A stretch of DNA of 64,000 bases from Gammaproteobacteria bacterium (GTDB lineage: Bacteria; Pseudomonadota; Gammaproteobacteria; Pseudomonadales; Azotimanducaceae): positions 1-64,000 of the forward strand of contig SYFY01000203.1 of the NCBI GenBank assembly GCA_005799745.1, written 5' to 3'. Position numbers and translations under genes: made by a program. The stretch's first letter is position 1. Every line of letters starts with the position of its first letter. Positions 49,383 to 59,277 of this stretch are shown here, piece after piece. The notes below the pieces were generated by a model. The model worked only from the letters and a program-made list of their open reading frames with translations, made no database searches and was not told the origin of the DNA.

Positions 49383-49829
49383 TCAACGCAGATCGAATGG
49401 AACTTCCAGAATTTGGTCTTCGCCAATGCGCAGTTGAACGCTCACCGGCGAATCACCAGCAATGAATCCAAAGACCATCAAGTGTTTACCGCCGGGCTCG
49501 AAGGAGACGGTCTCTCCCGGCGCGACCACAACTTCCTTAAGCCGCCGCATGCGCATCATGCCTTCTTCCTCAAGCGTTTCGTGAAACTCAATCTTTCGTG
49601 CAGACTTACTTTGTGCGACTTTCAGAACAATCGGCGTTTCAGAATGATTGGTGACCTTGAAGTAGCCAGCAGTTTTGTCGAGCGGAGGTATCGGTTTGCG
49701 AATCCATGGGTCCGTTACTTCAATAAGCGGTGGAGCCATGTTGGGTTTCGAGCAAGACGCCAAGAACATAGAGCTGAGTATTCCGAACAAGGCAAATGCT
49801 GTTACGGCGCGTCGTGCGCTCACGCGCAT
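49383..49829 (-). CDS. Copper chaperone PCu(A)C family lipoprotein
   Basis: Lipobox MFLASCSK; VTDPWIRKPIPPLDKTAGYFKVTN, MMRMRRLKEVVVAPGETVSFEPGGKHLMVFG (H...M pattern). Confidence 0.9.
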   Translation of the reverse strand: MRVSARRAVTAFALFGILSSMFLASCSKPNMAPPLIEVTDPWIRKPIPPLDKTAGYFKVTNHSETPIVLKVAQSKSARKIEFHETLEEEGMMRMRRLKEVVVAPGETVSFEPGGKHLMVFGFIAGDSPVSVQLRIGEDQILEVPFDLR

Positions 49830-50785
49830 GATTCACCCGCGGCGAGTTTTGAAACAATCGTCTGCATCTGATCCCACTGCGCCAAAATGAATTCTCGGTG
49901 TTTTGAAGCTTCGGGAGTATCCTCGAACTTGACTCTCCAGCAGTGAAGCCGGATGTCAGCACCAATCCAAGCACCTGATAGAAGTTCATGCAGTTCAGCG
50001 GCGGGTTCAAACCCGCTGTGCGCTATGAACAGGATGTCGAGGCCAGGGTTGGCTTCAAGCATTGCGAGCGTACCTCCCATTCGAGGAGGTAAAAGGTTGG
50101 GCCAACGTTCGATCATCGCGCGTAGCTCGGGTTTCTCCGACTGAGCAAGTTTTGCGGCTTTCTTTGGCGTGTAGCGGGTTCCTTCAGGAAACATGGCGAT
50201 GCCTTCGACTTCGCCCACACCTGCAGTGAGCGCTCGGACTGCTCTTACGGCCCCTTGGCTATCTTGTCCGGACCGATCAACGAAGTGACAGGGAACGCGA
50301 TTCCCGCCCACATCGAGGCACGGATCCCAAAGCAACTCCCGTTTGAGCACGTACCGCAATCGCACTTTCTGAGGTGAGCCGTAGAAGACGATAGGCACTA
50401 CGGTATCGGCAAGGCTTGCGTGGCGTGGAAACACCATGCATGGCCTGCCGTGAAGCGCTTCGGTGCCGCTCAGTTGAAACCGAAGGCGAAAGCAGTGTTG
50501 CACCCAGCGCTTGAGAGAGTTGGCCCACCAGTACTGTACGGCGCGATTTCGATCGATGTAGTCATCGTGATTTCGATGCAATAACCACGTGAAAAATAGA
50601 CGCCTCATACCACCGAGTTGAAAGTACACGTAGCCCAGAACGAAGAGCAGTGCGGAGGTAGCTCCTTTTGCCCATGTGAGTTTGCTGATGGCGCTGGCAA
50701 CGATGAGAAGTGGAAGCGCGAGAATTGCCAGGAGTGCTGCGGTAACGAACAGCAGTGGAATCGTAACGAGTCTACGCAGCAACAC
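49820..50785 (-). CDS. 1-acyl-sn-glycerol-3-phosphate acyltransferase family protein
   Basis: CMVFPRHASLADTVVPIVF, LRYVLKRELLWDPCLDVGGNRVPCHFVDRSG, IAMFPEGTRYTPKK. Confidence 0.85.
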   Translation of the reverse strand: MLLRRLVTIPLLFVTAALLAILALPLLIVASAISKLTWAKGATSALLFVLGYVYFQLGGMRRLFFTWLLHRNHDDYIDRNRAVQYWWANSLKRWVQHCFRLRFQLSGTEALHGRPCMVFPRHASLADTVVPIVFYGSPQKVRLRYVLKRELLWDPCLDVGGNRVPCHFVDRSGQDSQGAVRAVRALTAGVGEVEGIAMFPEGTRYTPKKAAKLAQSEKPELRAMIERWPNLLPPRMGGTLAMLEANPGLDILFIAHSGFEPAAELHELLSGAWIGADIRLHCWRVKFEDTPEASKHREFILAQWDQMQTIVSKLAAGESCA

Positions 50786-52115
50786 ACGACAGCATCCTGG
50801 CTTTGAACCAGAAGTAGCCTACCGTACCCATTGCCAAATTGCTGACTAACGTCGCGATGAATATCCCTTTGAATCCAAACAACCGATTCAGAATCCATGC
50901 GAGTGGAAGGAACAGAAAGAACATACGTGTGAACGACATGATGGTACTCGGCAGTGGTTTGCCAAGTGCGTTGAATGACGCCGATGACATCATCAGCATC
51001 CCCCAGAGGCCATAACTCCACGGAACCACGGCGAGGTACCAACCGGCTGTGTTGATGACATCTTCGGAGCCCTCAATCCAACTCGCGAAAGTGCTGCCAA
51101 AGACAAGCAACAGAAGGGCCATGAAAAAACCCCAGATCAGGCAAAAAACGTAGGAGACGTTGAGACCTTCACGCACTCGATCAATTTTCCCTGCGCCAAA
51201 ATTCTGACCGACAAAAGGACCGATGCTGCCGGATAGCGCGAAGAACAGCATCACAGCGATGCCTTCTATCCGCGTGGCTACACCGTAAGCAGCGACAACG
51301 ATTTCCCCATGGCTGGCAAGTAGTCGGGTGACTAGCGCTGCCGTTATCGGTCCGATCATCTGCGTTGCCATAGCAGGGAAAGCGATGTGAGAGATGCGCT
51401 GCGACGATTCACGCAATCCGCTCCAGACGCTGCGCAGATAGACAAGGTTTCCGTTCACCACGTAGTAGAGGAGCACCGCGCTGGTGAGTACGCGTGAAAG
51501 CGTCATCGCTGTCGCTGCACCCGCCAATTCCATTCGTGGAAATCCAAACCAGCCGAAAATCAAAATCGGATCGATGAGGAGATTGAGTGCCGCGCCGGCG
51601 GTCATAACAAGCCCGGGCACATTCGCCTGACCGATCGCCCGCATGATGCTGCTCGCGATCATGGTTAAGGTGAAAAGCACAACACCCGGATAGTAGATGT
51701 CGAGGTAGGAATGAATCATCGGAAGCAGGTGATCTTCCGCCCCGAGAAACTCGAAGACCGGGTCGATTGAAAGCCATCCTACGAATGAAAGAACGGACAT
51801 CGCGATGGAAGTGACGATGAGACTGTGGGTTGCGAGGCGTTGATTTTCAGCAACGTTCCCACCACCAACGCTTCGAGCGATGACAGACGAAGTTCCGATC
51901 GAGATGCCAAGCGCGATGCTTGTGAGGATCATTGTTAGTGGGAAGGTGAACGTGATCGCAGCGACGTGAGAGTGGCTGAGTTGGCCGATGAAGCCCATTT
52001 CCAGGGTTTGGACGATGATGCTGGAGGAGACGCCGAGCATCATGGGGGCGGTTAGCTTAGAAATCTGTGTCAGAACGCTACCGGTGGTGAGCGGGTGCGC
52101 GTTGTTAGCGTTCAT
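50772..52115 (-). CDS. MATE family efflux transporter
   Basis: 447 aa, multi-TM; APMMLGVSSSIIVQTLEMGFIGQLSHSHVAAITFTFPLTMI, GPFVGQNFGAGKIDRV. Confidence 0.92.
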   Translation of the reverse strand: MNANNAHPLTTGSVLTQISKLTAPMMLGVSSSIIVQTLEMGFIGQLSHSHVAAITFTFPLTMILTSIALGISIGTSSVIARSVGGGNVAENQRLATHSLIVTSIAMSVLSFVGWLSIDPVFEFLGAEDHLLPMIHSYLDIYYPGVVLFTLTMIASSIMRAIGQANVPGLVMTAGAALNLLIDPILIFGWFGFPRMELAGAATAMTLSRVLTSAVLLYYVVNGNLVYLRSVWSGLRESSQRISHIAFPAMATQMIGPITAALVTRLLASHGEIVVAAYGVATRIEGIAVMLFFALSGSIGPFVGQNFGAGKIDRVREGLNVSYVFCLIWGFFMALLLLVFGSTFASWIEGSEDVINTAGWYLAVVPWSYGLWGMLMMSSASFNALGKPLPSTIMSFTRMFFLFLPLAWILNRLFGFKGIFIATLVSNLAMGTVGYFWFKARMLSCVAA

Positions 52116-52870
52116 ATCGGAGTCGAAGTGTCTCCATGGTTCAGCTTGCCATTCGGTTCGAGGGCTGCCTGACAGCTCTTTCTCGGAAAAGTGAGCTCGA
52201 AACAGGTCGAGAATCCCGGTTCATCCACAAGGTGAATTTCTCCACCGAGGTCGTCCATTACTTTTTTGCAAAAACTCAAGCCGATGCCGTTTCCCTCTCC
52301 GGACTGCGTAGTTGTAAAGAACGGTTGGAATAGTCGACGGCGACTTTCCTTGGAGATACCGGATCCGTTATCCATGACACGAATAAACCAATAGTGTTCA
52401 CGATTTCTTCCAACGTGTACTTCTACCGCTGGCTGTTTTGACTTTTGTGAGTAGTAAACTGCGTTCTTTAGAAGATTCACTATCGTGTGAGTTACAAGCA
52501 AGCGAGGACAAAACAAATGGAAATCTTGGTGGATAACGAGTTTTGTAAGCTCTCGCTCAAACGAGTTGTTTGTAGGCAATCGATCAATCGCATCTTGTAC
52601 TGCGTCTGAAGCTTTGACGGTCTCATACTCTGAACTAGTGGGTACGTGCTGACCTGACCTAACTAAGAGCATGTCTATCACCACGCTCGAATAAGACGAT
52701 TCCCGCTTTATTGATTCGAGTACGCTGACTAACCCGGATAGTTGGGAACTTCTCAACTCGCCTTCGGCGATGCCAGCACTCTTGGCTCTGTTATATGTTC
52801 TGACAAGAGTTCCAAGGTGGTTTTCTGCACCATTCGCAAACTGTCGTATAGCGGCCAACGGCGTTCTCAA
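52112..52870 (-). CDS. Histidine-kinase-like ATPase domain protein, N-terminally truncated (possible remnant)
   Basis: LRTPLAAIRQF...NLLKNAVYYSQKSKQPAVEV, VMDNGSGISKESRRRLFQPFFTT, GNGIGLSFCKKVMDDLGGEI. In-frame TAG 14 codons upstream of the TTG start; no sensor domain. Confidence 0.6.
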   Translation of the reverse strand: MRTPLAAIRQFANGAENHLGTLVRTYNRAKSAGIAEGELRSSQLSGLVSVLESIKRESSYSSVVIDMLLVRSGQHVPTSSEYETVKASDAVQDAIDRLPTNNSFERELTKLVIHQDFHLFCPRLLVTHTIVNLLKNAVYYSQKSKQPAVEVHVGRNREHYWFIRVMDNGSGISKESRRRLFQPFFTTTQSGEGNGIGLSFCKKVMDDLGGEIHLVDEPGFSTCFELTFPRKSCQAALEPNGKLNHGDTSTPI

Positions 52871-53033
52871 ACTCGGAAAAACTGATCGGCTACGAGTAAT
52901 GTTCTACGAGTTGGTTCGGCCTTTCGCGTTTTTTCTTTCACGCCGTAGAACTAACCCTAGACTCAGAAGAACGATTTCGGATTAGTCATCCTCACTTCGT
53001 TACTAGCAAGACAGCTAGCGTTTCCTTCGGTTT

Positions 53034-53420
53034 TCAGCGGAACCCGGTAACCCTAATCTCCACCCGCGCCCCCGGCACCGCCAGCTCCGACACGCCAATC
53101 GCTGTCCAAGCCGGATAAGGTTCCTTCACGAACTCATCCTTCACTTTCATAAAGGTACCAAGGTTCTCCCTCAGCCCAACATGAAATGAAGTGATGTCGA
53201 CGATGTCGTCGTAGCTCAACCCAGCAGCGGCGAGGACCTTACCAACGCCACGCCAGGCATTGCGAAATTCTTCTTCGGCACTTGCGGGTACACTCCCGCC
53301 AGCTTGAGAACCAATCTGGCCCGAGCAAATCACGAGCCCGCTAGCGCGCGCTGCGGACGCGAAGTGGAAGTTCTTGTATAGGGCTTTGTCTTCTTCGGGG
53401 ACAATGATGTTCTTCGCCAT
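53034..53420 (-). CDS. RidA/YjgF family protein
   Basis: FASAARASGLVICSGQIGSQAGGSVPASAEEEFRNAWRGVGKVLAAAGLSYDDIVDITSFHV...RVEIRVTGFR. Confidence 0.93.
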   Translation of the reverse strand: MAKNIIVPEEDKALYKNFHFASAARASGLVICSGQIGSQAGGSVPASAEEEFRNAWRGVGKVLAAAGLSYDDIVDITSFHVGLRENLGTFMKVKDEFVKEPYPAWTAIGVSELAVPGARVEIRVTGFR

Positions 53421-53522
53421 CTTCTTTCAGCTTCCTCCCGGTTGGCTGGCATCATAGCCTGAGCTGATCCGGCCGGGTACAGGGACTCTTAGCTGGCAGG
53501 CAGCGCATCGTTCGGAGGACTC

Positions 53523-54356
53523 ATGATCACATTTGCCAATCCCGTGCCGGTAAGCGATGCACAGCGCTTGAGCTATCTTGAGTTCGCGCGGATGGCTGCT
53601 CGTCGGGCGGGAGAAGCGACGCTTCCTTTCTTCCGAACGCCCTTGATCGTCGACCACAAGCCAGGTCTAGGGAGGTTTGACCCGGTAACCGAGGCTGATC
53701 GTGGCGCTGAAACGGTGTTACGTGAGCTGATCCGTGAAAGATTCCCAGAGCATGGTGTGTTGGGTGAGGAGTTCGGTCATCAGCCAGGGAACGGCCTCAC
53801 TTGGGTGATCGATCCTATCGATGGCACCCGCGCCTTTATGTCCGGAATGCTGCACTGGGGATTATTGCTGGGTCTGTTTGACGGCCAGGAGCCGATTGTC
53901 GGTGTGATGTATCAACCGTTCACCAGAGAGCTGTGGTCGGGTGATGGTAGTGCTGCGTGGTTCCAACAAGGTGATGGAGGCGCGCAACGAATCCACTCGC
54001 GAGGGGTGAGCGATCTGGCAGTTGCAACACTTGGAACTACCAATCCCAATCTGATTGCTGCTGGCTCAGCGCGCGAAGGGTATGACCGGCTCGAACGGAG
54101 CGTGCGGCTCGCACGATATGGTGGTGATTGTTATGTCTACGCGATGGTCGCCATGGGGTTCATGGATCTTGGCATCGACGGTGGGCTGCATGCCTACGAT
54201 GTCATGGGGCTCATCCCGGTGATCCGTGGTGCAGGTGGCGTGATCACAAATTGGGCGGGTGAGTCTGCATGCATGGGTGGCAACATCCTCGCTTCGGGCA
54301 ATGCCGTGCTTCATGAGAGGGCGCTTGCTGTACTTAGCGGTGCGGCGGGGCGTTGA
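53523..54356 (+). CDS. hisN: Inositol monophosphatase family protein, probable histidinol-phosphatase
   Basis: ARRAGEATLPFFR, PVTEADRGAETVLRELIRERFPEHGVLGEEFG, WVIDPIDGTRAFMSGMLHWGLLLGL. Confidence 0.88.
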   Translation: MITFANPVPVSDAQRLSYLEFARMAARRAGEATLPFFRTPLIVDHKPGLGRFDPVTEADRGAETVLRELIRERFPEHGVLGEEFGHQPGNGLTWVIDPIDGTRAFMSGMLHWGLLLGLFDGQEPIVGVMYQPFTRELWSGDGSAAWFQQGDGGAQRIHSRGVSDLAVATLGTTNPNLIAAGSAREGYDRLERSVRLARYGGDCYVYAMVAMGFMDLGIDGGLHAYDVMGLIPVIRGAGGVITNWAGESACMGGNILASGNAVLHERALAVLSGAAGR

Positions 54357-54481
54357 TCTTGGTGCGTTAGTGGTTTGAATCGCACCAAAGCGTGGCGTTC
54401 CAAGCGAGCGGTAAGCTCAAAACGGCCGAGATCATGGGTTGAACGCATCATCTCGCGTTTCAACTCGTCACCTGAGCTAGT

Positions 54482-54497
54482 TGGCACATACATTGCT
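54482..54497 (+). promoter_or_regulatory. Sigma-54 promoter candidate 1 (-24/-12)
   Basis: TGGCAC-ATACA-TTGCT, matches TGGCAC-N5-TTGCW; upstream of glnK-amtB. Confidence 0.7.
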
Positions 54498-54583
54498 TGG
54501 TATGTATCAACTCATCAGGAGGCACGGCAAGAAACAGAACTCCCTTCACTCCCCATTTGATCTCTCTCCAATCTCTCGTGTGT

Positions 54584-54608
54584 GGAGGGGTGGTTCTGCC
54601 GCCCCTCC
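54584..54608 (+). terminator. Strong hairpin between two sigma-54 elements; possible terminator or sRNA structure
   Basis: GGAGGGGTGG-TTCTG-CCGCCCCTCC (10-bp stem with one G-T pair) followed by TTCCCTCTATT. Confidence 0.5.
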
Positions 54609-54626
54609 TTCCCTCTATTCAATTAG

Positions 54627-55181
<555 letters not shown>

Positions 55182-55203
55182 CTATCGAGGAGCAACGTCA
55201 ACT

Positions 55204-56655
55204 ATGGACGCGATAAAAACACGAGAAATCCCGCGCGAAGCGGGAATGAGCGCACGATTGCCTCTGGCTACAGCGTTCGTCACGATGTTGGCCTTGTTGC
55301 CAACCTTTACGTTTGCATCCGATGCACCCGTCCCTGATAAGGGTGACGTTTCATGGATGCTCGTATCAACACTGCTCGTCATCATGATGACGATACCCGG
55401 GCTCGCACTGTTCTACGGCGGTCTTGTTCGAGCAAAGAACATGCTGTCCGTACTCATGCAGGTGATGGTGGGGTTCTCACTCATTGTCGTGTTGTGGAAC
55501 GTGTATGGCTACTCCCTGGCGTTCACTGAGGGCAATGCGTTCATTGGCGGTTTTGATCGCCTCTTGATGAACGGCATTTGGGATCCCGTAGCGGGTACCT
55601 TCGCTATGGCGGCGACGTTCAGCAAAGGCGTCTACATCCCGGAGATCGTCTTTGCCGCGTTTCAGGCGACGTTTGCCGGGATCACTTGCTGTCTGATCGT
55701 CGGAGCGTTCGCTGAACGCATGCGATTTTCTGCTGTGCTTATCTTCATGGTTATCTGGTTCACCATCAGCTATCTGCCGATTGCACACATGGTGTGGTAC
55801 TGGATGGGACCGGACGCATACAGCAGTGCCGAAGTTGCCGCGGACATGACCTCTAAAGCAGGGTTGATCTGGCAGTGGGGCGCACTGGATTTCGCGGGCG
55901 GAACTGTCGTTCACATTAATGCCGGCATCGCAGGTCTCGTCGGTGCGTATCTCGTAGGTCGCAGAACGGGATATGGGCGAGAGCCGATGCCACCTCATAA
56001 CCTCGTCTTCACTATGGTTGGCGCATCACTCTTGTGGGTCGGCTGGTTTGGCTTTAATGCGGGCTCCGCACTGGAGGCAGGCAATTTCGCCGCCCTGGCC
56101 TTTATCAACACATTCCTCGCTGCCGCCGCCGCAGTGCTCGCGTGGATCTTTGCCGAGTGGGTCATCAAGGGCAAACCCTCGATGCTCGGCGCGGCGTCAG
56201 GTGCGGTCGCGGGACTGGTCGCTATCACACCAGCAGCGGGTAACGTGGGATTGATGGGGGCCCTGGCTATCGGAGCCATCGCAGGACTTGTGTGTCTATG
56301 GGGAGTAACAGGGCTCAAACGAATGCTCAACGCGGATGACTCGCTCGATGTCTTCGGCATCCACGGTCTTGGTGGCATCGTCGGCGCGTTGCTTACTGGC
56401 GTGTTCAACACACAGGTGCTGGGTGGCCCAGGACTCGTCATGGATTGGGTGACGGCGACCGTGGGATCGAACCCCATCGGCACACAAGTTTGGATTCAGC
56501 TCAAAGGTGTGCTCGTGACCGTTGTCTGGTCAGGTGTGGCGGCGTTCATCGCCTTCAAGATCGCGGACCTCATCGTTGGGTTACGTGTTCCTGAGGATGA
56601 AGAACGTGAAGGTCTGGACACCAATGCGCATGGCGAGCGCGCTTATACCCACTGA
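55204..56655 (+). CDS. amtB: Ammonium transporter
   Basis: DKGDVSWMLVSTLLVIMMTIPGLALFYGGLVRAKNMLSVLMQ, DFAGGTVVHINAGIAGLVGAYLVGRR, GIHGLGGIVGALLTGVF. Confidence 0.97.
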   Translation: MDAIKTREIPREAGMSARLPLATAFVTMLALLPTFTFASDAPVPDKGDVSWMLVSTLLVIMMTIPGLALFYGGLVRAKNMLSVLMQVMVGFSLIVVLWNVYGYSLAFTEGNAFIGGFDRLLMNGIWDPVAGTFAMAATFSKGVYIPEIVFAAFQATFAGITCCLIVGAFAERMRFSAVLIFMVIWFTISYLPIAHMVWYWMGPDAYSSAEVAADMTSKAGLIWQWGALDFAGGTVVHINAGIAGLVGAYLVGRRTGYGREPMPPHNLVFTMVGASLLWVGWFGFNAGSALEAGNFAALAFINTFLAAAAAVLAWIFAEWVIKGKPSMLGAASGAVAGLVAITPAAGNVGLMGALAIGAIAGLVCLWGVTGLKRMLNADDSLDVFGIHGLGGIVGALLTGVFNTQVLGGPGLVMDWVTATVGSNPIGTQVWIQLKGVLVTVVWSGVAAFIAFKIADLIVGLRVPEDEEREGLDTNAHGERAYTH

Positions 56656-56663
56656 TGGAAGTG

Positions 56664-56688
56664 GCGGCTCCAGACGAGGAGCCGCTTT
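56664..56688. terminator. Hairpin between convergent amtB and CoA-transferase genes
   Basis: GCGGCTCC-AGACGA-GGAGCCGC followed by TTT. Confidence 0.65.
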
Positions 56689-56700
56689 CCCGATCAACGT

Positions 56701-57903
56701 CTAGATGTCACCGCGTTTTCGCAGCTGATCTAGATTGTCAGCACTGAATCCGAGCGATGCCAAGATCTCATTCGTATGTGCGCCCACGGCGGGCCCAGCC
56801 CAATCAGTTCGACCGGGTGTCGATTCGAGCTTTGGCAGAATGGCTGGGATTTCCAACGCACCATTGGGTGTCGCCACGGACTCGAACATTCCGCGTGCGC
56901 GATAGTGTGGATCATTGGATGCATCTTCGATGCTGTAAATAAGGCCGATGGGGACTTCGGCCGCTTCAAGAATTCGCATGACTTCGGAAGCCGATAGCGT
57001 CTTCGTCCACGCACCGATGGCGCCATCGATTCGTGCCTGGTGTTCAACCCGACCGCGGTTGTTGGCGCAAACGGGATCATTCCCAATATCTGCGCGTCCG
57101 ATGGCGCTCATCAGTCGCACGAAAATCGAATCGCCATTGCCCCCGATCACAACATATTTTCCATCTGCGCAGGCGTAGGTATTCGTGGGCACGATACCAG
57201 TGATCGTAGAACCGGATGGGCCACGCACCTGGGCAGCACCGGAATATTCTGGAAGGACGGCTTCCATCAGGTTGAACATCGATTCATAGAGCGCGACATC
57301 CACAGTCTGTCCGGTGCCGTTCATCACGCGATCTCGCCCCGCAAGTGCGAGCAGTATGCCGATCACAGCGTGCAAGCCGGAAATCGTGTCGCCGATGCTG
57401 AGGTTGGGTCGCACCGGAGCTTCGCCTGGAAAACCATTGAGATGACGAAAGCCGCTGAAGCCTTCCGTTACCGAGGCATAACCGGGTTTGTGTGCATAAG
57501 GGCCGGTCTGTCCGTAGCCGGAGATGCGTGAGTAGATGAGCTTCGGGTTGGACACCTTGAAGACTTCAGGTCCAAGCCCCCACTTCTCCATTGTGCCGGG
57601 TTTGAAATTTTCGATCAGCACGTCTGCGGTATTGGCGAGGCGACGCACGATCTCGCGTCCTGCCTCACTGCGTAGATTTGCGGTGACGGATTTTTTGTTG
57701 CGTGCGAGGCTGTACCACCAGAACGACGTTCCGCTTTCATCAAGGACTCGCCAGCCCCGAATAGGATCACCGTCGCCAGGTGGCTCGACCTTGATGACCT
57801 CAGCACCAAAATAGCCGAGCAAGGTGCCTGCAAAGGGACCAGCGAGCAGTTGACCGACTTCGATGACACGAAGGCCGTCGAGTGGACGTTTCCGATTCGA
57901 CAT
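56701..57903 (-). CDS. CaiB/BaiF (class III) CoA-transferase
   Basis: LDGLRVIEVGQLLAGPFAGTLLGYFGAEVIKVEPPGDGDPIRGWR, KKSVTANLRSEAGREIVRRL, ADVLIENFKPGTMEKWGLG. Confidence 0.94.
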   Translation of the reverse strand: MSNRKRPLDGLRVIEVGQLLAGPFAGTLLGYFGAEVIKVEPPGDGDPIRGWRVLDESGTSFWWYSLARNKKSVTANLRSEAGREIVRRLANTADVLIENFKPGTMEKWGLGPEVFKVSNPKLIYSRISGYGQTGPYAHKPGYASVTEGFSGFRHLNGFPGEAPVRPNLSIGDTISGLHAVIGILLALAGRDRVMNGTGQTVDVALYESMFNLMEAVLPEYSGAAQVRGPSGSTITGIVPTNTYACADGKYVVIGGNGDSIFVRLMSAIGRADIGNDPVCANNRGRVEHQARIDGAIGAWTKTLSASEVMRILEAAEVPIGLIYSIEDASNDPHYRARGMFESVATPNGALEIPAILPKLESTPGRTDWAGPAVGAHTNEILASLGFSADNLDQLRKRGDI

Positions 57904-57906
57904 CTT

Positions 57907-58500
57907 CTAGGCACCTCTGCGCGATTCAGTCTTCCACCGACTGATCACGTCGATGAGCAGCGTTTGTTCGGCTGATTTGACGCGTTCCTGCAATGACTCC
58001 GGTGTATCTTCTGGCAGGACCGGCAGTTCACTTTGTGCGATCACGGGTCCGGTGTCGTAGTCGCCTCGAACCAGATGCACGGATGCCCCTGTCACCTTTT
58101 CTCCTGCAGCGATGACGGCAGTGTGGACGTGAATCCCGAAGAACCCGGCACCACCGAACTTCGGCAGAAGGCTCGGGTGGGTATTGATGATGCGACCATC
58201 AAAGGCCGTGAGTGTCGCATTGCCCAGTGGTTTCATATAACCGGCAAGCACGGCCAGATCGACGTTTGCGTCGAGCATGGCGTCGCGAACGGCGTGATCG
58301 CGAGTTTCATCGTCCGGGTGGGTCGAACCACTGATGTGTGCTGTTGGGATTCCCGCAGCACGGGCTCTATCCATCGCCCCGCTCCTGCTGTTGTTGCTGA
58401 TGAGGAGAACGACTTCAGCGTTAAGCCGTTTGCTTGTGATGGCGTCGATGATGGCTTGAAGCGTAGTGCCGCCGTGGGACGCGAGAACGCCAAGTCTCAT
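57907..58500 (-). CDS. purN: Phosphoribosylglycinamide formyltransferase-like protein
   Basis: LGVLASHGGTTLQAIIDAI, AGYMKPLGNATLTAFDGRIINTHPSLLPKFGG, GASVHLVRGDYDTGPVIAQ. Confidence 0.82.
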   Translation of the reverse strand: MRLGVLASHGGTTLQAIIDAITSKRLNAEVVLLISNNSRSGAMDRARAAGIPTAHISGSTHPDDETRDHAVRDAMLDANVDLAVLAGYMKPLGNATLTAFDGRIINTHPSLLPKFGGAGFFGIHVHTAVIAAGEKVTGASVHLVRGDYDTGPVIAQSELPVLPEDTPESLQERVKSAEQTLLIDVISRWKTESRRGA

Positions 58501-59273
58501 GCACCCGCGACCTTGTAAATAGCGGTGTGCAGAACCCGCGCGATCAAACCATCAGCATCGCTGTAACGAATATCGAGCTTCACGAACTCATGGCCTTTTC
58601 GATCCCAGCGTTCAACGCAAGCGGCGTTGACGTCGATAGTCGAATCCGCGCGGAAAGGCCGGTGCTGGCTGATCTCGCTACCGACATGAATCCAAGCAGG
58701 CATGACGTAGGAGCGCACCAAAATGTAGTTTGAAGTCGCGAGTGCCCAGTGCGGGTGAATGAAATCCGGGTACACCGACAAGTCGTCTGCGACCTGGGCG
58801 GAGTAATCTATGTTACCGGTTCGGTCCGCACGCCAGTGCCAGACCGGCAGGGGTCGTTCGAGGTCGATGGTATCTTTCGAAATCAGAACCCGCTCGCGTT
58901 CGAGGGACGGATATGAAAATGCTGCAGGTAGCGGCGCGGGTACGTCGTCACACGGCATTTTGGAGCTCATGACCGCGAGCAGTTCGTTTCCGGGACCGGT
59001 GCAAGTCACTTCCCAAGCACTGCCTGCGGCTTTGAGCTCAACACTGATTTCTTCACCGTCGTAGGCTGGCTTGAGAAATCGCACACTGGTTTGATGGCTC
59101 GAAAGCCAATCCGCACCGAAGCGGTCGACTAGTGGACGGGTCATGTAGCCATAAACGGAAACCCCGGGAACCAGGGCACCGCGAAATCCCAGGCGACTGG
59201 CGATCTCGTCGCTGTGGATGCGGTTCTCACTTGATTCCGCGTGATTGATGGCGATGACTTTATAGATGCTCAT
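58497..59273 (-). CDS. MaoC/hotdog-fold acyl dehydratase-like protein
   Basis: ASRLGFRGALVPGVSVYGYMTRPLVDRFGADWL and second-half hotdog-like sequence. Confidence 0.6.
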   Translation of the reverse strand: MSIYKVIAINHAESSENRIHSDEIASRLGFRGALVPGVSVYGYMTRPLVDRFGADWLSSHQTSVRFLKPAYDGEEISVELKAAGSAWEVTCTGPGNELLAVMSSKMPCDDVPAPLPAAFSYPSLERERVLISKDTIDLERPLPVWHWRADRTGNIDYSAQVADDLSVYPDFIHPHWALATSNYILVRSYVMPAWIHVGSEISQHRPFRADSTIDVNAACVERWDRKGHEFVKLDIRYSDADGLIARVLHTAIYKVAGA

Positions 59274-59277
59274 GAAA

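Noticed and set aside
49999-50017. tRNA T-arm-like sequence (CGGCGGGTTCAAACCCGCTG)
   Set aside because: Inside the acyltransferase CDS; no acceptor stem, D-arm or anticodon arm around it.
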